Assembly (NCBI GenBank): GCA_001839685.1
Contig: MLAK01000705.1
Location: 64,032-112,665 of the forward strand
Source: Tritrichomonas foetus
Taxonomy: Eukaryota > Parabasalia > Tritrichomonadida > Tritrichomonadidae
Length of the DNA: 48,634 bases
Reading direction: 5' to 3'
A program made the translations under genes and the position numbers. Positions 1-9,580 of the stretch are shown here, in pieces. The stretch's first letter is position 1. Each line of letters begins with the position of its first letter. The notes below the pieces were generated by a model, which saw only the letters and a list, made by a program, of their open reading frames with translations, did no database searches and was not told the DNA's origin.

Positions 1-180
1 GGGTATGAACAGGAGATGGAAATCATGAACATCAATTAATTACATCGTGATTTGAGAATGGTATTTGCCATAGTTTATGAGATACTCATCACCATTCCAA
101 ACTGATGGTAATTTTAGCGCAATTGGATATATCAATCTTTTACATTCATGACTTGATATCTGGAATCAAAGTCCATTTGA
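1..180 (+). pseudogene. Relic of a protein kinase catalytic loop (first copy)
   Basis: One frame from position 16 reads MEIMNIN, then a stop (TAA at 37-39), then LHRDLR at 40-57. This resembles the 'xxYxHxxxxIHRDLK' stretch of a protein kinase catalytic loop, as in the large TKL-type kinase families of trichomonads. The frame then stops before any metal-binding DFG-like motif can be assigned, and no other subdomain is recognisable. The relic is cut by the window edge, so its N-lobe may lie outside. A second, better relic follows at about 430-800. Kinase origin is inferred from a short motif, so confidence is modest. Confidence 0.35.
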
Positions 181-429
181 TGGTTTTATTGCTTGTGGTT
201 AAAGGTTGGATATGATTGTAGTGAGCATAAAGCTACAGAAATTCGTCTTTCATAACGCATTAGATAGTGAACGTATTAATCAACATGATGGTATTGCATT
301 TTCCACAATTATAAACAATAAAAACGAAGTCATATGTTTCGAATTAATACTGAAAACAAAATCTCATTTTCCGGTGTTTCCGACGAAAATTACATAATCA
401 CTGGATTCATCAGGAACTCCTTCACCATG

Positions 430-800
430 CATTAACCATGACTAATTCATTTGATTTGGCGTTTCTATGTCAGTGATTTATAAACAGAATATATGAAAAA
501 AGGAACCCTTTAGATGATACTCGATCATGGAATGCCGAAAAATCAATTTAAATCAATGATAACTAAATTGAATGCCGAAATTTATCAAAATGCGCCCAAA
601 GAATGTAACTTTACAATAAATTTAATGTAGTTTGATCGGCATTCATGATGAATTCTTTACATAAAAACAAAAGTTATTCATCGTGATTTAATGTCAGTCA
701 ATGTTTTTCTTGATGATAATTATTTTCCAAAAGTGGTTGATTTGGTTCAGAATGGTCTTTTTGGAAGAAATGACTCTAATAACACGACAATAAAGATAAA
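430..800 (+). pseudogene. Frameshifted TKL-like protein kinase pseudogene
   Basis: Successive kinase motifs appear in order but in different frames and with stops. FGVSMS lies at 455-472. EYMKKGTL (a typical hinge) lies at 487-510, followed by an in-frame TAG and MILD. MMNSLHKNK lies at 645-671. After a one-base shift, KVIHRDLMSVNVFLDD and then PKVVD run from 670 to 741. HRDL is the catalytic loop (Lys replaced by Met) and PKVVDL corresponds to the activation-loop start, where an intact kinase has PKxxDFG. Spacing between motifs matches a kinase domain. Order, spacing and sequence together make a decayed trichomonad-style TKL kinase the best reading. No intact frame could be functional. Confidence 0.65.
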
Positions 801-900
801 TGTAACTTCACGCAAATTCATGAATACCAAAATCATGATTTTTCTTTTGTACAATAATTTTTGGTTATTCTTTATCAATGTAATATGATCTAGAAGGAAA

Positions 901-2158
901 TCATGGCATTGATTGCTAATAATCTTCGTGATACAAAACTACATCTGACATTAAGAATCATAGTAATTGCACAAGGAACAGATAATAACTCAAAATCAAA
1001 ACTTTATGTTCTTATTCTTAAACTTCTCAAAAATAAGATGTCAAGAAATTCGATTAATAAGAAATGACAAAATAAACAAGTTTCTTCCCAGCTCTGCAAA
1101 CAATAAAATAATAATTATTTGATGAAACAACAGATCTGATTATCGATATTATAAAAAATCTCCTCGACAGAAGCACAATTGAATTTTTCTGGATATTTTT
1201 TTATTGAAATTTAACTGAATCTTTTTTAGTTTGTTTGTTTTGTTTGTTTAGCTCGTACGTAAGCAACTTGTATTTAGTTTGTTAAACTTTCTTGGGATTT
1301 CAAGATTAAGAAGACAAATCATTAATTAATTAATGATCGAATTTGATATCTATCTAAATTTATAGGCAAAAGCAATGAAAAATATTTTTCTGATGGAATT
1401 AATGTTATTGATCATTTTCTTCGTATTGAAGTTGGAATTTCTTTCGTTCGAAAATTTCTATACATTCCGTAATCATATAAAATAAATTGAATGTAGAAAA
1501 AAAATAATCACAATTCAAAAAGTTCTCTCAATTTTTATTTTGAATGATACTATTGAAACATATTTTGAGTGCTTTTTGATCGGTGAGACTACATCCTTAA
1601 AGAACTGTTTTCAATTTCGGTCTCTTTCAAAATTGAAAAAATTTGGTAACATGTTTTAGAAAATTTACTTGTGAGATTATTCCTTAAAAGAAAGGTTAAA
1701 TAGATAAGATCTGACTACAGCACATAAGTAATTTTCATGTTGATTCTACAGATGAATTCGATGAAAAGTTATAAATTCTATTATTTGATTGTGTGATTGC
1801 TTCATGAGATAAAGTTGCTTGATTACTATAAACCAAGATATAGTATTACATCGTCTCAACTTTTGTCAAATAGAAATAAAATTCAAAAAAGATCTATAGA
1901 GCCAAAAAATTGAGCTGCTTGGATTTATGGAAATGCTCAAGTTATGAAGTTGAGTTTGACCCACATGGACTTAAACAGACAAATTATTTATTTCTTATTC
2001 TATCTTTGATTGATTAAATCATATTTAATATTTTAAAAAGAAATTATTAAATACTATTTATCATTTTCTTTTTATTCATAATATGACTTTCATCACTATT
2101 TATTAACAATCAAAAAATATATTAATAAATGAATAAAATTTTGTAAATGAAAAAAAAT
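901..2158. other. Intergenic AT-rich stretch, no gene seen
   Basis: No open frame with protein-like composition is visible on either strand. The first part may hold further eroded sequence from the kinase relic upstream, but I cannot identify motifs. The segment next to 2158 is the 3' flank of the minus-strand UGGT gene. Confidence 0.5.
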
Positions 2159-5100
2159 TTAGTGATGGACTGCTTTGAAGAGTATTTTCTCATATTCATC
2201 ATATCTAACATCAGTTTTTTGTACTTCATTATCGAGGGTTGGCCATTCTTCAACTCTTGTTTTTGCAATTTCAATTTTAGGAATTTTTGTAAGTGGATTA
2301 TTACATAAGTCAATGGTTTTAGCAGAAGCCATTTCTTCATCTGCACACCAAGTTTCACACCAAAGCCAGTTTTGTGGTAATGAATATATTGGAATCCTTT
2401 CTTGGAGAGAATTCGGCAAATCTTGATCAAGATTTGCAAGTGAATTTGGATCATTGGATAATTGCTGATATTGAAGTCTGATCCAGTCACCAGCATTCAT
2501 ACTTCTAAATTTCTTTAAGTCAACAGCAAAAAGAGCACTAATATGATACTTTTTATTGATTTTAGAAAGCATTTGTTGCCAATATCCTTGTTTCCAGAAT
2601 CGGAATGGTTCGGTTTCAACTCTTGAATCGCAGAATGGTGTGAAAGCATAAGGAGCATCACCAAAGTCCATATTCATTAATTCTTGAAGATCAGTTCGTA
2701 CAATTTGATCGGCATCAACATAGATCACCCTTTCAACAGAAAGTGGGAATAAAACATCCAAAAAGAGGATTTTATTTCCCCAAATTTGGCGTTGTTTTTC
2801 ATTTTGCTTTCTAAGCCATGATGGCCATTTATAATCAACAAATTGATATTTAAAGCCATATTGTTTTGACATATCATGAAGTGATGCTTTGAATGAAGGT
2901 GATAATAATGATTTAATTAAATAGAAATTCAATTTTGATTTTGTATTCTTACGAACAGATAAAAACATAATTTTAACAAGCCTTTCATACAATTTCCCAC
3001 TAGCAATTGTGAAAACATTAATGGTATTAATGGTACTATTTTTGGTATCTTCCTCATAAACTTTGTTCGGATCATAACTAGATTTCGGTGAAGCAAATAA
3101 AACTGCATCCCTTCTAGAAAATGTACTAATGTGGATATCTTTTGTACTTTGTGATAATTCAAAGCGAGCCTTTGATTTTGGTGTTGACATATCAGCATAG
3201 TAAAAACCAGGAGATGCTTGGAATTGGAAGTATGAAGATGTTGGCATTATCATAGTTTCATACAATTTCTTATTGTTAGAATTAAACAAACCAATAGTGA
3301 CAATATTATCATTACTATTCATCTTGAGTTGATTTCCAGTGAAGCATTTTCCTTCAACAACAAGATTACTTAAAATATATGTTGCAAAATGATCATTATT
3401 ACCTTGTAGAGACTCAAGTCGAACATTATCAACATCAACAGATGTTTTAAGTTGTTCAAGTAACCAAGTTTCAGGTGTATCCATGATTGTAGAATATGTG
3501 GTAGAATCATTTAATTTATTAAATGTGACAATATCTTTATTTATTGATGATCTATAAAATGAGCCTAATTCTTTTTCAACATTTTGACTAATTGTTTGTG
3601 GTGGAACAAGAACAAGTTTCAATGAAATGATTCTTTCTTTGTTTAGGTAGTAGATAAATTCAGAAACTCGTTGATAATCTTTTGAAAATGGATCAACAAT
3701 AATTACCCATTCAACCAATCCTGTATTATCGGTATAAATCAAAGGATTATCATTTAAGTTTCCATCAAATTTTGAAAAAAGGTGATTTGCATTGTTTCTT
3801 GTGATACCGAAACTTCTCCAATCAATCAAAATAGTAGACAAATAACACATTGCATTAAAATCATTTAATTCATATTTCTTTAAATATGAAAGAGTAAAAT
3901 GAAATGACCAAAGATCAATTAAATGAAGTTGTGAAGTATTTTCTAAATTCATATATCTATAAAGTCTTCCATTAACAAGAAGAGCTGTTTCATCATCTGA
4001 AATTCTAAGGAATTTTTTAAGTTCAAGTGGATTAAAGGAATATGCAGTTGATGATGAATGTTTCTCATTTATCATGAATTCATCAAATATTTCACTTTCA
4101 GTATTATTAAATAAAATAAAGTAAGATTCAGCTTTATCGTTTGAATTATCATATTTCCATTCTATTGAATTCATTATCCTAATAAATTCCATTTGTTGCT
4201 GATAATTTTGCTTATAAATACCAATTCCACGAATCGAATTATCCACAACGGTTTTATCAATTGAAGGTACAACTATATATTCTTGAGAAAGCAAATCAAC
4301 AACATCAATATCTTTTAGATCATTAATATTATTATCCAAACATAATTTTCTAATTGTTAATAGCATTTGTTGGATTTGAAGAATGAAGTTTTGAACTCCG
4401 GATAAAAGAGAAATTTCTTTTCCATTAATTGTCATTGTTCCAAGTGAAGCACCACAATATTTGAAATATTCATTAGATTCTTTAATTTTTCGATATTCTG
4501 CAGAGTATTTACCATAGAGTGTATACAAATCATTCCATTCAACTGTCTTTGATTTACAATATGCATAGGCCTGAATAAAATGATCTTCTTTAAGTTCATT
4601 TAATTTCATTGTCTCTTTATTTATTCCGCATAAACTAAATGCATGAATTAAAAATTCTATTGCCGCAGATTCACTTTTTAGTGATATATGTGCAAATGCA
4701 AATGAAATTCTCCTAGATAAGCGGTTTCCTAAATTAAAATAAGGGACAACACCAACTCGCAAGGGCATATCACCCTGCAAAAATAACGCATAAGATGTAT
4801 ATAATTCAGTTAAATAGACAGGGTTAGTTGGATCAATATACAAAACAAAATTCAATAAATTTTTACGTGAATGCTTCATAAAATCATGAACATTTGTAGA
4901 CCAGCTTTCATATTTTGGATCTGTTTCAAAATCCGTGTTCCATACTGTATATTTACTTCGAAAATCTAATAAAAAGTTGGCATCTTGAACATAAGGTTCA
5001 GAAAAAACAATATTTCTACCATTTGTCACTTTTCCAAAAGCATCATTAAACACTTCATGAAAAGTGGTTTCTTCACGAATAAAATCTAAATATGTAAATG

Positions 5101-6253
5101 AATCATATGACGAAAGTGGCAAATTTCTTCCATTTAATGAAGAGAATGTTGATGTTAGTCGATTACTTTCAAAAATATCGGCAACTTTTCTATACTCGTC
5201 TGAAAGCACTTGATTAGTTTCGCAATTCACAATTTTTCTGAGATAAATTGGCCAGTTATTGCTCATATCTCTTAATAGCTCGGGAAGTTTTTGCTGATCG
5301 TTCATTGAAAGGTATGAGGTGAGCCTTTCACCAATAATTGATGTTTCTGAAATATTGAGGTAATCTGAAGAAATATCATTGATTATTCCATCAAACATTT
5401 TGGTAGTTTCATCACTTTTCACCTTTCCTTCAGTTATGTGTTCGGGTGATGAAGTTGAATCAAGTCCACCATATTCCATTGAATATTTAAATGGTCTCAT
5501 TTCCACGCCATACCCTCTTAAAAATGTTTGTGACCCAGAATGGGAAATCGGTCTAATGATAAATTCGCAATTTTCTAATAGTTTTTGTCTGTTTTGATCA
5601 TTTAATGTTTTGATTAAATTCAAAATCATCTCTGAGCATTCTGTTTTGTGGAAATCAACAAAAATAAAAATCTGAACTTTTCTAGAACCTCCTTCCTCAT
5701 TCACAGAAAAAGAAATATCTGATCTAATTTTTCTGATATTTTGAAATTGGATTTGTGGAATAGAATTGAATAATGATAAAGCATTATTTAAATCATTATT
5801 TAAAGAATCATTTACCTTTTCATTTTCACTTTGATTTCCAGTGTTTTCTTCAATAGTTTCAGCTTTTTTTGAAAAAGCTATAAAAATATCTGGCAATTTG
5901 CGACTTTTATCATTTATTGATGAATAATATATGTCTCGAGCCAAAGATCGATACATTTCACCTCTTGGAAGGTAATAATTAGTATCCAAATATGATTTCA
6001 ATACAGTGAATGATCCTGGAGTAATAAGCCCGGAAACTTCATCCATGAGGTATTCTTCATCATCTATTTTGTCATTAACGGAAAGAATTTCGGTAAGAAA
6101 TCGTTTTTGTATATTTGATGAATAATCGGACAAGTAAAAAAGAATTTGCTCGAAAATTGGAAGGCCTTCAAACTTCGACTTGACTGAAACAGAATAACTA
6201 TGATCTTCTCGAAAATCAGAAAAGCCAAAGTAAGAAAAAAGTAAAATCAACAT
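2159..6253 (-). CDS. UDP-glucose:glycoprotein glucosyltransferase
   Basis: ER-lumen folding sensor that adds one glucose to high-mannose N-glycans of misfolded glycoproteins so they re-enter the calreticulin cycle. The 1364-residue product starts with a short hydrophobic signal (MLILLFSYFGF). It continues with a long, poorly conserved sensor region to about residue 1075, then a GT24 catalytic domain (about 1078-1350). Seen there are the metal-binding DAD in VIYVDADQIVRTDL (near 1178), FWKQGYW, NLDQDLPN and SLPQNWLWCETWC near the C-terminus. The length is slightly below the usual 1450-1600. The protein ends in FKAVHH rather than a KDEL/HDEL-like signal, so its ER retention is unexplained. The ATG at 6253 is preceded directly by TCA, with ATTCGA a few bases further upstream. 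The stop is TAA followed by AT-rich sequence. The next genes downstream in the coordinate sense run in the same direction with their own promoters. Confidence 0.95.
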   Translation of the reverse strand: MLILLFSYFGFSDFREDHSYSVSVKSKFEGLPIFEQILFYLSDYSSNIQKRFLTEILSVNDKIDDEEYLMDEVSGLITPGSFTVLKSYLDTNYYLPRGEMYRSLARDIYYSSINDKSRKLPDIFIAFSKKAETIEENTGNQSENEKVNDSLNNDLNNALSLFNSIPQIQFQNIRKIRSDISFSVNEEGGSRKVQIFIFVDFHKTECSEMILNLIKTLNDQNRQKLLENCEFIIRPISHSGSQTFLRGYGVEMRPFKYSMEYGGLDSTSSPEHITEGKVKSDETTKMFDGIINDISSDYLNISETSIIGERLTSYLSMNDQQKLPELLRDMSNNWPIYLRKIVNCETNQVLSDEYRKVADIFESNRLTSTFSSLNGRNLPLSSYDSFTYLDFIREETTFHEVFNDAFGKVTNGRNIVFSEPYVQDANFLLDFRSKYTVWNTDFETDPKYESWSTNVHDFMKHSRKNLLNFVLYIDPTNPVYLTELYTSYALFLQGDMPLRVGVVPYFNLGNRLSRRISFAFAHISLKSESAAIEFLIHAFSLCGINKETMKLNELKEDHFIQAYAYCKSKTVEWNDLYTLYGKYSAEYRKIKESNEYFKYCGASLGTMTINGKEISLLSGVQNFILQIQQMLLTIRKLCLDNNINDLKDIDVVDLLSQEYIVVPSIDKTVVDNSIRGIGIYKQNYQQQMEFIRIMNSIEWKYDNSNDKAESYFILFNNTESEIFDEFMINEKHSSSTAYSFNPLELKKFLRISDDETALLVNGRLYRYMNLENTSQLHLIDLWSFHFTLSYLKKYELNDFNAMCYLSTILIDWRSFGITRNNANHLFSKFDGNLNDNPLIYTDNTGLVEWVIIVDPFSKDYQRVSEFIYYLNKERIISLKLVLVPPQTISQNVEKELGSFYRSSINKDIVTFNKLNDSTTYSTIMDTPETWLLEQLKTSVDVDNVRLESLQGNNDHFATYILSNLVVEGKCFTGNQLKMNSNDNIVTIGLFNSNNKKLYETMIMPTSSYFQFQASPGFYYADMSTPKSKARFELSQSTKDIHISTFSRRDAVLFASPKSSYDPNKVYEEDTKNSTINTINVFTIASGKLYERLVKIMFLSVRKNTKSKLNFYLIKSLLSPSFKASLHDMSKQYGFKYQFVDYKWPSWLRKQNEKQRQIWGNKILFLDVLFPLSVERVIYVDADQIVRTDLQELMNMDFGDAPYAFTPFCDSRVETEPFRFWKQGYWQQMLSKINKKYHISALFAVDLKKFRSMNAGDWIRLQYQQLSNDPNSLANLDQDLPNSLQERIPIYSLPQNWLWCETWCADEEMASAKTIDLCNNPLTKIPKIEIAKTRVEEWPTLDNEVQKTDVRYDEYEKILFKAVHH

Positions 6254-6774
6254 TGACCTCGAATGTTAGCTAAATTTAAGGTGAAATATTTAAAGGAATT
6301 CATAAACGTTACCATGAATTTACTGGCCAGATTACTTATCAATAATAGGTTAACTTTTTCAAAATTAATTTTCACTCTTTCAGATATCGTAAATGGCGAC
6401 TCGCCATTTATGTCTTTTAGAATTCTCGGATATAACTACGAAATATCCATCAAAATATTTTTTTTTGTTTGATTGTAATTTATAAATCAATTTATTTACA
6501 TTAACTTAAAATCGTTTTAAATCATGAAACAAATACATGATAAATCAATTAAATTCTAATAATAATACAATTGATATAATATATTTTTAAATCTTCTTTA
6601 GTTGTTATCAATTTTATTCCTGAACTTTGTTTTTTATTTACACCTTATATGATTTAAAGCTGAATAGTTTCATATAGTAGATACAATGTTTTTATTATTC
6701 TGATATCTCATAAATAATGTGATTCATTCTTCATTATAATCTCAAATTAATCAGATAAAACATATCAATGCATC
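6254..6774. other. Intergenic region with a 21-bp palindrome
   Basis: Contains the promoter side of the UGGT gene and the 3' flank of the small minus-strand gene at 6775-7059. A perfect palindrome at 6390-6410 is listed separately. The rest is very AT-rich with no convincing coding frame. Confidence 0.5.
6390..6410. repeat. Perfect 21-bp palindrome upstream of UGGT
   Basis: Two 10-base arms (left arm TAAATGGCGA) flank one central base. It lies about 137-157 nt upstream of the UGGT start codon. It is GC-richer than its surroundings and could be a dimeric-protein binding site or a small hairpin. Part of one arm (GACTCGCCATTTA) recurs near 44143. Confidence 0.6.
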
Positions 6775-7059
6775 TTAAAATACGCTTTCAAAATCATCAA
6801 ATTCGAAATCCGAAATATGATCATCAAAAAATCCCCATTTATCGAAACAATCATCTATTTTTTTGTCCTCTTCCTTTTTCTTTTTCTTCAATTCTTCTTC
6901 TCCAAGTAGAATTTCTCGCATTAATATCAATTTGATATTTCTTTTATAGTTTTTGGGCAGCTTCTCCTGGTAGATATTTAATCGAAGAGTGTGGTCAATT
7001 ACAGAGATTTGCCGAAGCTTCAATGTCCCTCTTGGCTGTTTCTTGCTTGCCGGGTTCAT
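6775..7059 (-). CDS. Small charged hypothetical protein (94 aa)
   Basis: Not recognised. The product begins MNPASKKQPRGTL. It has a basic, mostly hydrophilic body, a lysine/glutamate run (ELKKKKKEEDKK) near residue 55-70, and an acidic aromatic end (WGFFDDHISDFEFDDFESVF). No signal peptide or membrane segment is visible. Support for a real gene comes from the ATG start, base composition unlike the flanks, a TAA stop, and an initiator-like TCATA on the minus strand about ten bases upstream of the ATG. It sits alone between UGGT and the phosphatase gene, in the same orientation. A chance open frame remains possible. Confidence 0.55.
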   Translation of the reverse strand: MNPASKKQPRGTLKLRQISVIDHTLRLNIYQEKLPKNYKRNIKLILMREILLGEEELKKKKKEEDKKIDDCFDKWGFFDDHISDFEFDDFESVF

Positions 7060-7066
7060 AAGAAAT

Positions 7067-7071
7067 TATGA
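7067..7071 (-). promoter_or_regulatory. Candidate initiator (TCATA)
   Basis: On the minus strand TCATA fits the trichomonad initiator TCA-pyrimidine-A/T. Transcription from its A (7069) would give a leader of about ten bases before the ATG at 7059, typical of trichomonad genes. Confidence 0.4.
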
Positions 7072-8287
7072 ATTATCCAAATAAATACTGTCAACACAAA
7101 TTTTCCACGCTTATATTAATAAGGAATTCAAACAACTATTTAAATTTCAATGAATTGAATCTTCTATAGATTACTATGCCAAGTATTTTGAGCGGCATTC
7201 ATACCAAGTTCTCATGTTCACTAGAAATTTATTACATCTTTTTACAATGCCGATTGATTAACATGTTTCTCATGCTTTTCTATCTTTTCTCTTTCTTTTT
7301 CTCGAACTTTTATATCATTAATATTAATTAGATATTTTATTCGTAATAAGAAATATCAATATTGTTCAACCTACTTCATATTTTATATAGATCATGTCTG
7401 GTTGCTAAAATTATGGAAAATTCTATTCAATCCTATGTGCCAATGACTTTTAATATTTATTTGGCATCGATAATTTGAATACTTATTCAATTGAAATTGA
7501 ATCTAAACTTGAAAATATATTGAATTATTTCAATATTTTTGGCCACTGTATTACACAAAAAGTTTCCATTGAGAAGAAATAAGTATTTAGTGGAGCAACT
7601 TTTTGTGACACTAGTTCACCATAATTACCGAATTATCTGAAAAATGGTGATTGCCAATTTCTACAACATCCCAAAAAAATGATGCAAAAATTTCCCAAAA
7701 TTAATCAACAGAGATTCTGAATTCCTAAATACAGCAGCAATATGGTTTTATGAATAATTCCGGTAAAAATATATTTTGGTCTGACTAAATTACTAAAGTA
7801 TAAATTATTCTGATAGTCTCATCGAACATAACTTAATGTAAAAGATACCCCCTGAATATTTGTTCTATTTCTTGTGCATTTCATCTCATTATTTTATTTA
7901 TTTGTAATACTCATTAAGCTCTCTGAAAGTTGCCATTTTTTCCATTTATCAAACTATTCAGAAAATTACTTTGTCCATCTACAAAAACGATGCATTTCCT
8001 CAAGAATCAAAAAGCAATTTGGATGTAAAATAATGAACTATTTATTTATTCTAATTTCATTTCGTAGACAAAACAATGACAAATGTGAGTAAGACTTCAC
8101 ATATTACCAGACTTATTTATCATTCGCTAGGAAAAAATGTTCAACTGTCAGCAGCTTGGATAAACAATCACTTTACGAATAATAACGTAAGAAATTTTTA
8201 AATTAGAATATGTAATGAAAAAATCAACAAAAGTAAATATATAAAATCAAACATAACCGGAATATTTACTAATAAAACATAACAATG
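7072..8287. other. Intergenic, no gene supported
   Basis: Open frames here are short and AT-driven. The longest plus-strand frame, at 7874-8092, starts at GTG rather than ATG and has no recognisable motif. The 3' part is the flank of the phosphatase gene. Confidence 0.5.
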
Positions 8288-9568
8288 CTATAAATTGAAT
8301 TTCGAACTACGTGTCTTAAATACATTTGGATGAGGTGAATTTTTAGATCTCGACAAATCTGAAGATGGCCGTCCAGTTTTCATCCTTCTACAAGAAAGAA
8401 CAGTTTTGTTTGAGTTTGTTTGAATTTTCATACATAAACAAGGAATTGGATTTTTTGGAATAATTTTCACATTTTTATAAACAACATTACTTAAAGAAAG
8501 TTGTTCAATTGATTCAAGCACATTTTCTGTGAATTCACTATTTACATCAATTATTAATACTCCAACTTTGTTTGGAATTGGTTGTTTTTTCTTTCTTTTA
8601 TAGAAAGATGCAGAAAAAACGGTAACAAACTTTTTATCAAATAAATATTCAACACCACTTGTAATAAATTGATGACCTCGAACAACTGCCTTCAATCCAG
8701 TTGCTTTCAAAAAGTTGTGGAGTTGGGTCTCACTGAATGTAATTCCACTACCTCGAGAATTTGTGATAAATGATCCTAATTTAGTTGATGACAAATCAGC
8801 CCAAACCATATCCTCTAGAATAGGGTGTTTTGAGTAACTTTGAATAGGTCTTTGTAATTTGGTGATTATATTCAAATTTGTTAGATATGGAGAGAGTCCG
8901 CCATGAACACAAAAAATCTTGTTATTCACAACTGCTGCCAGAGGTAGGTATGAAAATGACTTCAGAAACGATTTAAATACATCTTCATTATATTCGGAAT
9001 TAATACCTTTTTTGTCATTGTTTGATGAATTGGAACTTTTTTCACTCCCTGAATCACTTTCTGCTTGATCATTTTGGACGTTGAAAGCTTCAAATTTCTT
9101 TGAGTTGATCTCTTCTTTGAACCCATAATCCGAACAGACCTGTTCAAATTCATGATTACCTCTAATTAAGTAATAACGATGAGGATTCTTGACTTTGAGA
9201 GCATATAAAACTGTAAGTATTTCTAAAGAAAAATTCCCTCGATCGACATAATCTCCTAAGAAGAGAAAAATGTTTTTATTTTGATCGAAATCATATTCTT
9301 TGAGAATTCGAACAAAGTCGAGGAAGCTGCCATGAAGATCGCCTACGACAACCACTTGACCTGAAATTTCTAAGAGCGATGCCTCTTTCTTCAAAATATT
9401 GGTTATTTCGGTGCAGAGCTTGGTGTAGCTCTTTTTTGGCATTATTGGAATGGGAAGTCCTTCTGTCCCAATGATGTGCTGAATTTCGGCGAAGCTCGGT
9501 GTAAAAATGCTCCCAAAGAATTCTAATACATAATCTGCAATATTCATGGAGAATAATTTAAATATCAT
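8288..9568 (-). CDS. PPP-family serine/threonine phosphatase (PP1-like)
   Basis: Metallophosphatase that removes phosphate from Ser/Thr residues. All PPP signature motifs are present in order: VVGDLHG (usually GDIHG), LFLGDYVDRG, LIRGNHE, FCVHGGLSP, VVRGHQ (usually RAHQ) and FSASFY. These supply the two-metal site and the catalytic His. An acidic, Ser/Asn-rich insertion of roughly 35 residues follows the GNHE region, and a basic tail of about 60 residues ends the protein. Such divergent PP1/PP2A-like paralogues are numerous in trichomonads. The longest frame begins at GTG (9580). I start at the first ATG, 9568, preceded by TTTTCA. The next in-frame ATG at 9547 (MNIADYVLEFF) is an equally good alternative. 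The stop is TAG. PP1 versus PP2A class is not settled. Confidence 0.9.
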   Translation of the reverse strand: MIFKLFSMNIADYVLEFFGSIFTPSFAEIQHIIGTEGLPIPIMPKKSYTKLCTEITNILKKEASLLEISGQVVVVGDLHGSFLDFVRILKEYDFDQNKNIFLFLGDYVDRGNFSLEILTVLYALKVKNPHRYYLIRGNHEFEQVCSDYGFKEEINSKKFEAFNVQNDQAESDSGSEKSSNSSNNDKKGINSEYNEDVFKSFLKSFSYLPLAAVVNNKIFCVHGGLSPYLTNLNIITKLQRPIQSYSKHPILEDMVWADLSSTKLGSFITNSRGSGITFSETQLHNFLKATGLKAVVRGHQFITSGVEYLFDKKFVTVFSASFYKRKKKQPIPNKVGVLIIDVNSEFTENVLESIEQLSLSNVVYKNVKIIPKNPIPCLCMKIQTNSNKTVLSCRRMKTGRPSSDLSRSKNSPHPNVFKTRSSKFNL

Positions 9569-9580
9569 TGAAAATAACAC

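Noticed and set aside
7874..8092. Plus-strand frame of 72 codons with a hydrophobic beginning
   Set aside because: It starts at GTG, not ATG, and no initiator or family motif is visible.
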